From assembly GCF_004349195.1 (NCBI RefSeq), contig NZ_SMLG01000013.1, positions 1 through 64,000 on the forward strand: a stretch of 64,000 nucleotides of DNA, read 5' to 3'. Each line of letters starts with the position of its first letter. Within the stretch, counting starts at the first letter, position 1. The translations under genes and the position numbers were made by a program. The stretch comes from Flavobacterium rhamnosiphilum. Lineage in GTDB: Bacteria > Bacteroidota > Bacteroidia > Flavobacteriales > Flavobacteriaceae. Below, one piece after another: positions 26,023 through 35,108 of the stretch. Below the pieces are notes generated by a model. It was given only the letters and a program-made list of their open reading frames with translations, was not told the origin of the DNA and searched no databases.

Positions 26023-27204
26023 TTATAATTTGAAATAATCAATATAGGTATTCAAATCTTTGTCGCCACGACCGGAAAGATTGATGACTACAATATCCTC
26101 CGGTTTGAATTTCATTTCGTCTAGAACGGCAAAGGCATGCGCACTTTCAATAGCGGGAATGAGTCCTTCCATTTTAGATAATTTTAATCCCCATTGCATG
26201 GCTTGGTCATCCGTAATCGAGATAAATTGCGCTCTGCCAGTAGCGAATAAATTAGCGTGCATAGGACCAACGCCCGGATAATCCAGTCCTGCCGAAATAG
26301 AATACGGCTCGGTGATTTGGCCATCAGGAGTTTGCATCAACAGGGTTTTACTACCGTGAATAACACCTACTTTCCCTAATGCCGATGTAGCGGCACTTTC
26401 GCCAGAATCGACTCCTAATCCTGCTGCTTCGACCGCAATGATATTCACGTCTTCGTTGTCTAGAAAATGATAATACGCACCGGCAGCATTGCTACCACCA
26501 CCTACGCAAGCAATCACATAATCAGGGTTTTCGCGGCCTTCTTTTTCTAATAATTGTTCTTTGATTTCCTTAGAAATGACACTTTGGAAACGCGCCACCA
26601 TATCGGGATAAGGATGTGGACCAACGACAGAACCGATGATATAATAGGTGTCAACAGGATTGTTAATCCAGTCGCGAATGGCTTCGTTAGTGGCATCTTT
26701 TAAGGTTCTTGAACCCGAAAGCGCCGGACGCACTTCGGCACCCAACATTTTCATACGAGCCACATTTGGCGCTTGACGCTTGATATCGATTTCGCCCATA
26801 TACACGATGCATTCCAATCCCATTAATGCACAAACGGTTGCTGTTGCAACGCCATGCTGACCAGCACCGGTTTCGGCAATGATTCGTTTTTTACCCAAAC
26901 GTTTGGCTAACAAAATTTGCCCAATCGTATTGTTCACTTTGTGGGCACCGGTATGACATAAATCTTCTCTTTTCAGGTAGATTTTGGTGTTGTATTGTTT
27001 GGATAAACGCTCTGCAAAATAAAGAGGCGTAGGGCGACCTACATAATCTTTTAACAGCGCGTCAAATTCTGCCTGAAATTCAGGATCTGCTGTAATTTTT
27101 AAATAATTTTGACGTAATTCTTCCACATTTGGATATAACATTTCAGGAATGTAAGCGCCTCCAAATTCTCCGTAATAGCCTTTTTCGTTGACGTGGTATG
27201 ACAT
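26023..27204 (-). CDS. trpB: Tryptophan synthase beta chain
   Basis: A 393-residue PLP enzyme condensing indole with serine to tryptophan. The PLP lysine is in [13 protein letters not shown]; the phosphate-binding GGGSNAAG and the C-terminal NLSGRGDKD motif are present. It is a standard TrpB1 length with the [12 protein letters not shown] loop. Its start lies 4 bases after the trpF stop, so translation is probably coupled. Confidence 0.97.
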   Translation of the reverse strand: MSYHVNEKGYYGEFGGAYIPEMLYPNVEELRQNYLKITADPEFQAEFDALLKDYVGRPTPLYFAERLSKQYNTKIYLKREDLCHTGAHKVNNTIGQILLAKRLGKKRIIAETGAGQHGVATATVCALMGLECIVYMGEIDIKRQAPNVARMKMLGAEVRPALSGSRTLKDATNEAIRDWINNPVDTYYIIGSVVGPHPYPDMVARFQSVISKEIKEQLLEKEGRENPDYVIACVGGGSNAAGAYYHFLDNEDVNIIAVEAAGLGVDSGESAATSALGKVGVIHGSKTLLMQTPDGQITEPYSISAGLDYPGVGPMHANLFATGRAQFISITDDQAMQWGLKLSKMEGLIPAIESAHAFAVLDEMKFKPEDIVVINLSGRGDKDLNTYIDYFKL

Positions 27205-27208
27205 AATT

Positions 27209-27910
27209 TTATTTTTTTATTTTGTTATCTGTAGAGACGCACGTTGTAGAGACGCGTTTTGTAGAGACGCACTGCAGTGCGTCTCTACGTATATTTCTAC
27301 ATAATTCTATATTTTTTAATCCGGGTTCTATTTCAAATTTACTGTTTACATCAATGGCGTAAAGGGGTAAATTGGTTTTCGAAATTTCATTTATGGCGTC
27401 GATTTCATTAATTCCGATTCCTCCACTCAGGAAAAATGGTTTGCTTGAAGGATACTTTTCTAATACTTTCCAGTCGAATATGGTTCCGTTTCCGCCGGGT
27501 AATTTTCCTTTGGTATCAAAAAGAAAATAATGACATACGGCTTCAAATGGTTTCAATACTTCAAAATCAAAAGAATCATCAACAGAGAATACTTTTATAA
27601 TTTCGATCTGAACTTGTTTCCCATTCTCATCTTTCAAAACTTGTTTCAAATCAGCACAAAATTCAACCGATTCCTGTCCGTGCAATTGAACGGTTTGCAA
27701 ATCGTATTTTGCAATTTTTTCAAGAATTTCTTCTTGGGAAGCATTTACAAAAACGCCCACTTTTTTAATCGATTTTGGTAGATCTGGAATCACACCATCA
27801 AAATACCGAGCTGATTTCTCCCAGAATATAAATCCCATATAATCGGGTAGGAGCGAGCCTACTTCGAGTATATTGTCGGGGTATTTCATGCCGCAGATTT
27901 TGAGTTTCAT
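27209..27910 (-). CDS. trpF: Phosphoribosylanthranilate isomerase with repeat-encoded tail
   Basis: A 233-residue enzyme catalysing the Amadori rearrangement of phosphoribosylanthranilate. The catalytic Cys is in [11 protein letters not shown] and the catalytic Asp in [28 protein letters not shown] binds phosphate. The native domain ends near residue 210 (ELCRNIR). The remaining roughly 23 residues ([15 protein letters not shown]) are translated from three copies of the intergenic repeat GTAGAGACGC, read on the opposite strand, and are not part of the fold. Length is thus about 25 residues above usual. It sits between trpC and trpB. Confidence 0.95.
   Translation of the reverse strand: MKLKICGMKYPDNILEVGSLLPDYMGFIFWEKSARYFDGVIPDLPKSIKKVGVFVNASQEEILEKIAKYDLQTVQLHGQESVEFCADLKQVLKDENGKQVQIEIIKVFSVDDSFDFEVLKPFEAVCHYFLFDTKGKLPGGNGTIFDWKVLEKYPSSKPFFLSGGIGINEIDAINEISKTNLPLYAIDVNSKFEIEPGLKNIELCRNIRRDALQCVSTKRVSTTCVSTDNKIKK
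27231..27288. repeat. GTAGAGACGC repeat inside the 3' end of trpF
   Basis: Direct copies at 27231-27240, 27245-27254 and 27261-27270, and an inverted copy at 27279-27288. The last two form a 28-bp perfect palindrome with CTGCAG at its centre. The whole block lies within the trpF reading frame. Confidence 0.85.
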
Positions 27911-27924
27911 ATCGTTTTTGTATT

Positions 27925-27958
27925 TAACCCTGTTAGGGTTTTAACCCTAACAGGGTTA
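27925..27958. repeat. Perfect palindrome in the trpC-trpF gap
   Basis: TAACCCTGTTAGGGTT and AACCCTAACAGGGTTA, 16-bp perfect arms separated by two T, fill most of the 52-base gap. Each arm is itself partly palindromic. Confidence 0.85.
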
Positions 27959-27962
27959 CTTT

Positions 27963-28742
27963 TTATAGTTGAGAAATAAATTCGGTTGCTGCTTTACCGG
28001 GATTATCCGTTTTCATAAAGTTTTCCCCTATCAGGAATCCTTTGTACCCATAAGGTTTTAGTTCATTAATCGCTTCAATGGATGAAATCCCGCTTTCGGA
28101 AATTTTTACAAATTCATCTGGGATTTGTGCTGCCAATTGCTTGCTGAAATCCAAACTCACTTCGAATGTTTTTAGGTTTCGATTGTTCACACCAATCATG
28201 TCTAATGTGGGCATAATCGATTTTTCCAATTCTTCCTGATTGTGAACTTCCAGTAAAACTTCCAGCCCTAAACTTTTAGCAAATTCAGATAATGATTTGA
28301 TCTCCTCTCTCGTTAAAACCGCTGCGATAAGCAAAATCAAATCGGCTCCATGTGCTTTGGCTTCCAAGATTTGGTACTCATCTACAATGAATTCTTTTCG
28401 CAATAAAGGAATATTTACTGTGGCTCTAGCCAAAAGCAAATCGTCCAAAGAACCACCAAAATATTTTCCATCCGTCAAAACTGAAATCCCGCATGCACCG
28501 GCATTTTCATAGCCTTTTGTTACTTCTTCCACCGTAAAACTATAGTTTATTTCTGCTTTGGAAGGCGAACGGCGTTTGTGTTCTGCAATAATTCCTGATG
28601 TGCTGTTTCTTAAATTATTGCTCAAAGAAATAGTCTTTTTTTCAAAGAAAACTGAAGCTTCCAATTGCGAAACGGGAATGATTGATTTCTTGAGAATGAC
28701 TTCTCTTTTTTTGTCAACTATAATTTTATCGAGTATGTTCAT
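27963..28742 (-). CDS. trpC: Indole-3-glycerol phosphate synthase
   Basis: A 259-residue TIM-barrel enzyme closing the indole ring. Conserved motifs include IIAEHKRRSPSKAEI (catalytic Lys), LLRKEFIVDEYQI, LEVLLEVHNQEEL and IGVNNRNLKTFEVSL, then KISESGI. Length is normal and it is not fused to TrpF. It lies between trpD (a 56-base gap with a palindrome) and trpF (a 52-base gap with a palindrome). Confidence 0.97.
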   Translation of the reverse strand: MNILDKIIVDKKREVILKKSIIPVSQLEASVFFEKKTISLSNNLRNSTSGIIAEHKRRSPSKAEINYSFTVEEVTKGYENAGACGISVLTDGKYFGGSLDDLLLARATVNIPLLRKEFIVDEYQILEAKAHGADLILLIAAVLTREEIKSLSEFAKSLGLEVLLEVHNQEELEKSIMPTLDMIGVNNRNLKTFEVSLDFSKQLAAQIPDEFVKISESGISSIEAINELKPYGYKGFLIGENFMKTDNPGKAATEFISQL

Positions 28743-28759
28743 CTGTTGTTTATTTGGTT

Positions 28760-28791
28760 AATCGTTTAATCGGTAATTTGGTTAAACGATT
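28760..28791. repeat. Palindrome in the trpD-trpC gap
   Basis: AATCGTTTAA (28760-28769) and TTAAACGATT (28782-28791), perfect 10-bp arms with a 12-base loop. Confidence 0.7.
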
Positions 28792-28798
28792 GTATTTA

Positions 28799-29791
28799 TT
28801 ATTTACTCAATTCTTGTAATGTTTGTAAAGCTTTTAGTCCTTTTCCGGAGAACAAACTTTCCTTTGCCAATTCAAAACCTTCCAACGGTGTGCATTTAGT
28901 AACCGTTGCTATTGCCATTCCGGCATTGGCACAAACCACATTGTTTTGGGCTTCAGTTCCTTTTCCGGCAATGATATTAGTGAATATTTGTGCTGATTCT
29001 TCAATGGTTTTTCCTCCTTCAATTTCGCTTTGCAGCAAAAGACGAACACCAAAATCTTCCGGATTTAGCATTCCTTCCATTGAAGTGGTAATTGTTTTTG
29101 TAGGTCCTGTCAAGGAAACTTCGTCATAGCCGTCAAGCGAATGCAAGATGGTAAAATTTACATCGGTATTTTGATACAAATAGGCATACATTCGGGCCAT
29201 TTCTAAATTGAAAACACCGACTAATTGATTTTTTGGAAAAGATGGGTTTACCATTGGTCCCAACATATTGAAGAATGTTTTTACAGCCAGTTCTTTTCGA
29301 ATTGGACCCACATTTTTCATAGCTGGATGAAATAATGGTGCGTGTAAAACACAAATTCCGGCTTTGTCCATACATTTCTCCAGAAAATCAGTGTCATTAC
29401 TGAACTTGATTCCCATTTTTTCCATCACATTACTGGATCCGGAAATGGATGAAACCCCGTAATTTCCGTGTTTTGCCACTTTTATTCCTGCACCGGCAGC
29501 CACAAATGAAGCCAAAGTTGAAATATTGAAAGTGTCTTTACCATCACCACCGGTTCCGCATAAATCAATGGTATTGTACCCTGATAAATCCACACGGATA
29601 CACAGTTCCAATAACGCTTCACGAAAGCCCGCAAGCTCTTCTATACTGATACTTCGCATCATGTAAACGGTAAGGAAAGAAGCTATCTGGCTGGTGTTAT
29701 AACTTCCGTTGGAGATATTAACCAATACATTTTTTGCTTCTTCTTGAGAAAGTATTTCATGATTGATCAGTCTGTTTAATATATTTTTCAT
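28799..29791 (-). CDS. trpD: Anthranilate phosphoribosyltransferase
   Basis: A 330-residue enzyme transferring phosphoribose from PRPP to anthranilate. The PRPP-binding motif CGTGGDGKDTFNIST, the anthranilate-site KHGNYGVSSISGSSNVME and the later NMLGPMVNP are all present. The length is normal for a stand-alone TrpD not fused to TrpG. It lies between trpG (73-base gap) and trpC. Confidence 0.97.
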   Translation of the reverse strand: MKNILNRLINHEILSQEEAKNVLVNISNGSYNTSQIASFLTVYMMRSISIEELAGFREALLELCIRVDLSGYNTIDLCGTGGDGKDTFNISTLASFVAAGAGIKVAKHGNYGVSSISGSSNVMEKMGIKFSNDTDFLEKCMDKAGICVLHAPLFHPAMKNVGPIRKELAVKTFFNMLGPMVNPSFPKNQLVGVFNLEMARMYAYLYQNTDVNFTILHSLDGYDEVSLTGPTKTITTSMEGMLNPEDFGVRLLLQSEIEGGKTIEESAQIFTNIIAGKGTEAQNNVVCANAGMAIATVTKCTPLEGFELAKESLFSGKGLKALQTLQELSK

Positions 29792-29802
29792 TTTTTAAAT
29801 AT

Positions 29803-29866
29803 GTCTTAAAGTTGAAAGTCGAAGGTCTTAAAGTCTTTCGACATTATGACATTTGACTTTATGACT
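29803..29866. repeat. Imperfect palindromes in the trpG-trpD gap
   Basis: AAAGTCGAAGGTC and GTCTTTCGACATT pair with few mismatches around TTAAA, and a further TGACATTTGACTTT half pairs outward. The words AAAGTC and GACTTT again resemble the RAYT-flanking A family. Confidence 0.5.
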
Positions 29867-30431
29867 AATTTTTCACCCAATTCTCTAATATTTTTTTTCC
29901 ATTTGGAGTCAAAACACTTTCGGGATGAAATTGTACACCGCGAACATCAAATGTTTTGTGACGCAAGGACATGACTTGACCGTTTTCGTCGAATGAAGTC
30001 GCTTCCAGAACATCTGGTAAATTAGTATCAACCACCCAAGAGTGATAGCGTCCCACTTCAAACTCATTTCCTAATCCTTCAAACAAAAGTTCATCATCTA
30101 CTACGGTTTTTATCATTGTTGCTATGCCATGATATACTTTTTCAAGATTTGATAGCGTTCCTCCAAAAACTTCGCCTATGGCTTGTTGTCCTAAACACAC
30201 ACCAAGAATACTTTTGGTTGGAGCATATTTTCGGATTACCTCTTTCAGTAATCCTGCTTCATCCGGTATTCCGGGTCCTGGAGAAAGTAATATTTTATCG
30301 AAGATAGCTATCTCATCAATATCAAATTCATCGTTTCTATAAACGGTTACTTCGCAATTTAAATCTTCGAGATAATGCACTAAATTGTAAGTGAAACTAT
30401 CGTAATTGTCTATGACTAATATTTTTTTCAT
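29865..30431 (-). CDS. trpG: Anthranilate synthase glutamine amidotransferase component
   Basis: A 188-residue class I glutamine amidotransferase supplying ammonia to TrpE. The nucleophile Cys is in LGVCLGQQAIGEVFGG; the His-Glu pair is in VRGVQFHPESVLTP; the oxyanion segment is LLSPGPGIPDE. It is in the trp operon next to trpE, which favours a tryptophan role, although such subunits can also serve p-aminobenzoate synthesis. Confidence 0.96.
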   Translation of the reverse strand: MKKILVIDNYDSFTYNLVHYLEDLNCEVTVYRNDEFDIDEIAIFDKILLSPGPGIPDEAGLLKEVIRKYAPTKSILGVCLGQQAIGEVFGGTLSNLEKVYHGIATMIKTVVDDELLFEGLGNEFEVGRYHSWVVDTNLPDVLEATSFDENGQVMSLRHKTFDVRGVQFHPESVLTPNGKKILENWVKN

Positions 30432-30442
30432 TTTGTTTAAGT

Positions 30443-30504
30443 TATATGTTAAGGGTTAAGAGTTATGCGTTTCTCACGCTTAACATCTAACTCCTAGCTT
30501 TTTA
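30443..30504. repeat. Imperfect palindrome in the trpE-trpG gap
   Basis: The stretch AGGGTTAAGAGTTATGCG pairs imperfectly across TTTCTCA with CGCTTAACATCTAACTCCT. It fills most of the 87-base gap. Confidence 0.5.
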
Positions 30505-30518
30505 TGTCTTATTTAAGT

Positions 30519-31919
30519 CTAAATTGTTTCCGCTAAATCCAAAGCGGCATTCAATGCCCTCAATTTATTATACACTTCCTGCATTTCGCTTTCTTCATCA
30601 GAACTGGCTACAATTCCGGCTCCCGCTTGGGAATGCAATTGATGATTTTTACTCAAGAAAGTCCGAATCATAATGGCGTGGTTAAAGTTTCCTTCAAAAT
30701 CCATGAAACCGATGGCACCACCATAGAAATTCCTATTGGTTTTTTCGTATTCTTCAATCAGTTGCATGGCTCTGTGTTTTGGAGCGCCGCTCAATGTTCC
30801 TGCCGGAAAAGTATCGGCGACAACTTGCATCGTTGTGGCTTTTGGGTGTAAATGTCCCGTTACTTTTGAAACCAAGTGAATTACGTGAGAGAAAAATTGA
30901 ACTTCTCGGTACTTTTCAACATTGACATGGTGACCATTTCGACTTAAATCATTTCGAGCCAAATCAACCAACATCACATGTTCGCTATTTTCTTTCTTGT
31001 CTTCGGATAATTGTTTGGCAAGAATGGCATCTTTTTCATCATCACCCGTTCTTTTGAAAGTTCCTGCGATAGGATGAATCTCGGCTTTACGGTTTTTGAC
31101 AATAATTTGGGCTTCGGGTGAAGAACCAAATATTTTGAAATCTCCATAATCAAAAAAGAATAAATAGGGCGAAGGATTGATGCTTCTCAATGCTCTATAT
31201 ACATTAAATTCATCGCCTTTGAAACCTTGGGTAAACCTTCTGGATAAAACTAATTGGAACACATCACCTCTAAAGCAATGCTTTTTGGCCAAAGCCACAT
31301 TATGTTTGAATTCTTCGTCAGTTAGATTCGAAAATCCTTCTCCTTCTTTTGTAAACTTATAAGAAGCAATATTTCTGGATTGCAATAATTGTTCAATTTC
31401 TGAAATGTTGTTTTTTCCATCCAAACTATGACAGAAAATATAGGCTTCATTCTTGAAATGATTGATGGCAATTATATTTTGGTAAACCGCATAATACACA
31501 TCGGGAATGGTGTTGCTATTTTCTTTTTTGGCAATGGACACTTTTTCAAAATAACGAACGGCATCATAAGAGATATAACCAAAAAGGCCATTATTTATGA
31601 ATTTGAAATTGTTTTTCTCTGATTTGAATTGACCTGAAAATTCTTGGATTACTTCTGGAATATTGGTGTCGGCATCAATAGTAATTTTCTCAAATTTTCC
31701 GTCAGGAAAACTCTTGTGAATGATTTCGTTTTCAATTTTTATAGATGCAATCGGGTTACAACAGATATAGGAAAAGCTATTGTCATTGCCATGATAATCA
31801 CTACTTTCCAGCAATAAACTATTAGGGAATTTATCGCGAAGTTTGAGATACACACTTACTGGAGTAATTGTATCGGCAAGGATTTGCTTATAGTTTGTTT
31901 TTAGTATAAAAGGTTTCAT
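30519..31919 (-). CDS. trpE: Anthranilate synthase component I
   Basis: A 466-residue chorismate-utilising enzyme, first step of tryptophan synthesis. The N-terminal LLESSDYHGN carries the LLES-type element involved in feedback binding of tryptophan; the C-terminal core has HPIAGTFKRTG, EHVMLVDLARNDL, TFPAGTLSGAPKHRAM and GAGIVASSDEESE. Length is slightly short for the family but all motifs are there. It is the first structural gene of trpEGDCFBA and follows an attenuator. Confidence 0.96.
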   Translation of the reverse strand: MKPFILKTNYKQILADTITPVSVYLKLRDKFPNSLLLESSDYHGNDNSFSYICCNPIASIKIENEIIHKSFPDGKFEKITIDADTNIPEVIQEFSGQFKSEKNNFKFINNGLFGYISYDAVRYFEKVSIAKKENSNTIPDVYYAVYQNIIAINHFKNEAYIFCHSLDGKNNISEIEQLLQSRNIASYKFTKEGEGFSNLTDEEFKHNVALAKKHCFRGDVFQLVLSRRFTQGFKGDEFNVYRALRSINPSPYLFFFDYGDFKIFGSSPEAQIIVKNRKAEIHPIAGTFKRTGDDEKDAILAKQLSEDKKENSEHVMLVDLARNDLSRNGHHVNVEKYREVQFFSHVIHLVSKVTGHLHPKATTMQVVADTFPAGTLSGAPKHRAMQLIEEYEKTNRNFYGGAIGFMDFEGNFNHAIMIRTFLSKNHQLHSQAGAGIVASSDEESEMQEVYNKLRALNAALDLAETI

Positions 31920-31987
31920 TTTGTTTTTTGTTTGATAGAGAGAAGTCTCGACTTGTCAGTACTAATTGATTAAAAATTGGAACAAAA

Positions 31988-32016
31988 AAAAGGCCTGTCG
32001 TGATGACAAGCCTTTT
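31988..32016 (-). terminator. trp operon attenuator (intrinsic terminator)
   Basis: On the minus strand AAAAGGCTTGTC and GACAGGCCTTTT form a 12-bp stem with one G-T wobble and a 5-base loop, followed by eight T. It lies 69 bases before the trpE start and 36 bases after the leader-peptide stop. Confidence 0.85.
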
Positions 32017-32052
32017 ATATTTATAGTTTTAATAATACTATAGGAGCTTAGT

Positions 32053-32109
32053 TCACGACGACTGACGTAAATTGTTCCACCACCAAGTATTGTTTAAAAT
32101 TGTTTTCAT
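32053..32109 (-). CDS. trpL: Trp operon leader peptide
   Basis: The 18-residue ORF MKTILNNTWWWNNLRQSS has three consecutive Trp codons (complement of 32077-32085). It starts about 10 bases after the predicted transcription start and is followed by the attenuator at 31988-32016. GTCGTGA around its stop codon (minus strand, complement of 32053-32059) is complementary to TCACGAC in the terminator loop and descending arm (complement of 31997-32003). A ribosome stalled on the Trp codons would leave this segment free to disrupt the terminator; one reaching the stop codon would cover it. This is standard Trp attenuation logic, inferred here from sequence. Confidence 0.88.
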   Translation of the reverse strand: MKTILNNTWWWNNLRQSS

Positions 32110-32125
32110 AATTTTTTTATTGATA

Positions 32126-32133
32126 CAAAGATA
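32126..32133 (-). promoter_or_regulatory. -7 box of the trp operon promoter
   Basis: Minus-strand TATCTTTG fits TAnnTTTG exactly, 17 bases before the leader-peptide start. No clear -33 box. The rest of the gap to 32339 is AT-rich without a gene. Confidence 0.55.
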
Positions 32134-32339
32134 TAAATGTAATTTGAGTATTCGTATATAATAATTCGAAAAAAATCTTTATTTTTTTGCGTTTTTTGTT
32201 AAATTTATTTGGTTTAGGATGTTAATACAACATTCAGTTCAAATTCATCATAAATTGTTTTATCTAATCAAAGTTACAAAAAAAGATACGGACAGCTATA
32301 CTATTTTTGATTAACAGAAGGTTAATAAAATGGCATTAT

Positions 32340-33617
32340 TTAATTTTCGATTGCTAAATTTTGGTTTGTTTTGATTCTGAAATCGGGATTCTTTTTAATG
32401 TTTGGTTCAACAAATAAATCGAGGTTGTTGATTTTGGAATACTGCAAATAAAAATTATCATTGCGATACCAATTCATTATTTCGGGATTATTAGTAACAT
32501 CTTCACTTTGAATACCAGCGGTACAATTGTTAATGAGTATATGTTGCAGATTAATTTTCGTTAAATTTTCAGAAATATTAGCTATTTTGTTGTCTAATAG
32601 TATAAATGGACTAAATCCAGAAATAACACTGTTGCTTAGGTTTAGATAACTTTTTTCCTTAACGTGAATCGATTCTCGCACCAGTCCTTGATTATTTTCT
32701 TCGGTATTTACCAATGTAATATTATTGGCGGTAATTTTGGTTAATTTTTTTGTGAAATCTGCGTATTCGACTTTGTCATAGGAGTCAATTTCAAAACATC
32801 TAGACTTTGAACTGTCCCACGAATACGGATGACGGATGGCGATACTATTACTGATATTACATTGTACTCCTTGGGTAAAATCAAAATCATCATCAGTAGC
32901 TCTAAATGAAATTAGATTGTTGAAATTGATTTCGCCGCCATAACATTCGAAAGAATCATCATTGGAATAACTAATTTGAATAAAACTAAATTTTGTTTTT
33001 GAACCAACTCCTGCCAACGATAATCCGTTTAATTCCTTTAATGCATTTAGTTTTCTGCCCGCATATTCGATACGAACATACTTTAATATTCCGGAATTAC
33101 TCTCTAAATTCTGTCCGCCATATTGACACATCATAGGGTCTAGGTTAAAATCGAGGAAATTAACGCCTCCTATTTTATTTATGGGAGCTTCTCCAAGTAG
33201 TATAATACCACCCCAATCTCCAGGTTTTCTTTCAGAAACACCTTTATTGGAAGTAAAAATAATTGGATTTGTTTCTTCTCCCTCAGCCATGATTTTAGAT
33301 CCTTTTGTAATGACAAGTGTGCCACAGCTTTCAAGATCTCCTTTAATAATCGTTCCTGGTTCAATGGTCAAAACGGCGTTATTGGCAAGATACACGACCC
33401 CAACTAGGAGGTAGGTATTTTTTTTATCAAGTTTTAGATCTTGACTAATTGTTCCGGTCAGTATAATGGTAGCATCTCTGTATTCGGTAATTGCGGGTTT
33501 AAAGTTCGTCCAATTATTCATCCAATTGGTTTGACCGTTGATTCCTTTTATTTCTTGAGCATTTGCAAATGGGCTATTTATTAAACTTAAAATTACAATA
33601 AAAGCTATTTTCTTCAT
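32340..33617 (-). CDS. Secreted parallel beta-helix type protein
   Basis: A 425-residue exported protein (signal peptide MKKIAFIVILSLINSPFANA). The stretch NNAVLTIEPGTIIKGD, GTLVITKGSKIMAEGEETNPIIFTSNKG, KPGDWGGIILLGEAPIN is a common Bacteroidetes right-handed beta-helix start; later repeats include YVRIEYAGRKLN and SYSNDDSFECYGG. No type IX sorting domain is visible at the C-terminus, so it is probably periplasmic or released by another route. I chose the ATG at 33617 for a compact signal peptide; an ATG at 33635 is possible. It lies alone. Ligand unknown. Confidence 0.7.
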   Translation of the reverse strand: MKKIAFIVILSLINSPFANAQEIKGINGQTNWMNNWTNFKPAITEYRDATIILTGTISQDLKLDKKNTYLLVGVVYLANNAVLTIEPGTIIKGDLESCGTLVITKGSKIMAEGEETNPIIFTSNKGVSERKPGDWGGIILLGEAPINKIGGVNFLDFNLDPMMCQYGGQNLESNSGILKYVRIEYAGRKLNALKELNGLSLAGVGSKTKFSFIQISYSNDDSFECYGGEINFNNLISFRATDDDFDFTQGVQCNISNSIAIRHPYSWDSSKSRCFEIDSYDKVEYADFTKKLTKITANNITLVNTEENNQGLVRESIHVKEKSYLNLSNSVISGFSPFILLDNKIANISENLTKINLQHILINNCTAGIQSEDVTNNPEIMNWYRNDNFYLQYSKINNLDLFVEPNIKKNPDFRIKTNQNLAIEN

Positions 33618-33814
33618 GGCTATTTTTATTTTCAAAATTATAGTGACTGTGTTAAATCAATAAAGGCTCTATATTATTTGATTGTTATTATAAATGAAGG
33701 AATGTAAATTTTAAGAATAGTTACCTCTGAAGTAATACAGGAGTATTAAAATTGCTTTTTGAATTGAAAAAAGATCTTTTTTTTGCAAGAATTACGCGAT
33801 GGACTATAAATAAG

Positions 33815-33842
33815 AAACCCCAACAATTGCTTGTTAGGGTTT
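33815..33842 (-). terminator. Probable terminator of the MarR-nitroreductase-YceI operon
   Basis: AAACCCCAACAA and TTGTTAGGGTTT pair over 12 positions with one mismatch around TTGC, 23 bases after the yceI-like stop. The T run on the minus strand is interrupted. Confidence 0.5.
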
Positions 33843-33865
33843 TAAGATATTATTTTGAGATGAAA

Positions 33866-34435
33866 TTAGAATTTCAAGGCTACTGCCAAATCGAAATCGT
33901 CATTGATTGCTTTGTTCCCTAAGCTTTCAAAGAAGCTTCCAGAACCATATTTAATATCGTATTTTGTTCTGTCAATTTTTACATTAGTAGAAGCTGTAGT
34001 AGCAGTTGTAGTTAAATCAAAAGTTACTGGTTTAGTGATACCTTTAATTGTTAAATCTCCAGTTACAGTGTATACATTAGGAGCTTTAGTAACTAATTTT
34101 TTGAAAACTAAAGTTGCTGTTGCAAATTTATCCGTTCCAAAAAAGTCGTCAGCTTTCAAGTGACCTTCTAATTTTTCTTTACCTTGACCTGCTTTTAAGT
34201 CAGTAACTACGATTGAATTCATGTCTACATTGAATGTACCACCAATTAATTTTTTTCCTTTGAAAACTAATGCACCATCTTTAAGATTGATTGCACCTTC
34301 ATGTTGTCCAGTTACTTTTTTTCCTGTCCAGTTGATTGTACTTTTTGAAGCGTCAATTTTTTTAGTTTGCGCTGTTACTGATAAAGTAGATAGAACTACT
34401 ACTAATGCTAATGCAATTGATTTGAAATTTTTCAT
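33866..34435 (-). CDS. YceI family periplasmic lipid-binding protein
   Basis: A 189-residue protein with a signal peptide (residues 1-22, ending TVTAQ-like SVTAQ) and a YceI-like beta-barrel: STINWTGKKVTGQHEGAINLKDG, IGGTFNVDMNSIVVTDLK, HLKADDFFGTDKFATATLVF, GDLTIKGITKPVTFDL. YceI proteins bind polyisoprenoid lipids such as ubiquinone-type quinones. Last gene of a MarR-nitroreductase-YceI operon (27 bases after the nitroreductase), a grouping that suggests response to quinones or electrophiles. Confidence 0.88.
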   Translation of the reverse strand: MKNFKSIALALVVVLSTLSVTAQTKKIDASKSTINWTGKKVTGQHEGAINLKDGALVFKGKKLIGGTFNVDMNSIVVTDLKAGQGKEKLEGHLKADDFFGTDKFATATLVFKKLVTKAPNVYTVTGDLTIKGITKPVTFDLTTTATTASTNVKIDRTKYDIKYGSGSFFESLGNKAINDDFDLAVALKF

Positions 34436-34462
34436 GTGTTTAAATTTGATTTTAATTAATAA

Positions 34463-35095
34463 TTATAGTGTAATAAATAATTCTTCGTGTGATTTTCTGA
34501 CTTTTTTGTAAAACTGGGTTGCATCTTCTTCGTGTCTGTAACCAATGGTAGCTATTAAAGAAGCGTTTAGGTTTAATTTATCCAATCCTAAAATTTCGTT
34601 TATTTGGGCTGGGACAAATCCTTCCATTGGGGTAACATCAATTTTAAGTTCAGCAGCAGCATTCAAAAGATTTCCCAAAGCTAAATAAGTTTGTTTTGCT
34701 GACCAAATATTTTTTTCTTCGGCTGTCAGAGCAGTAATTTTAGATTTCATAAACGCCCCATAGCCTGCTAAAGCTTCCATTGGAGTATTTCTGGTTTCAC
34801 TCATGTTTTTTAAATAATCATCTATAGCCGAATCGTCTATTTTGGTTTCATTCGCGAAGACAATCAGATGTGAAGCTTCAACAATTTGTGATTGTCCCCA
34901 TGCTGCTGGTTGAAGATTTGCTCTTAATTCGGGATTCTCAACAATTATAACTTTATAAGGCTGTAATCCATAAGAGGAAGAACTCAAACGAATGGCTTCT
35001 TTTAATATATTCAAATCTTCGGTAGAGATTTTTTTTGCTGCATCAAATTTTTTTGTTGCGTATCTCCAATTTTGATTGTTTAGGAAATTATTCAT
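34463..35095 (-). CDS. NAD(P)H-dependent nitroreductase family oxidoreductase
   Basis: A 210-residue flavoenzyme of the NfsB type. FMN-binding signatures are WRYATKKFDAAKKI at the N-terminus, RLSSSSYGLQPYKVIIVENPELR, and the C-terminal GYRHEEDATQFYKKVRKS. It probably reduces quinones, nitroaromatics or other electrophiles with NAD(P)H. It lies 13 bases downstream of the marR gene and 27 bases upstream of the yceI-like gene in one operon. Confidence 0.87.
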   Translation of the reverse strand: MNNFLNNQNWRYATKKFDAAKKISTEDLNILKEAIRLSSSSYGLQPYKVIIVENPELRANLQPAAWGQSQIVEASHLIVFANETKIDDSAIDDYLKNMSETRNTPMEALAGYGAFMKSKITALTAEEKNIWSAKQTYLALGNLLNAAAELKIDVTPMEGFVPAQINEILGLDKLNLNASLIATIGYRHEEDATQFYKKVRKSHEELFITL

Positions 35096-35108
35096 TATTA
35101 ATTTATGT

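Noticed and set aside
30116..30307. Plus-strand ORF inside trpG
   Set aside because: Shadow frame of a confidently identified gene.
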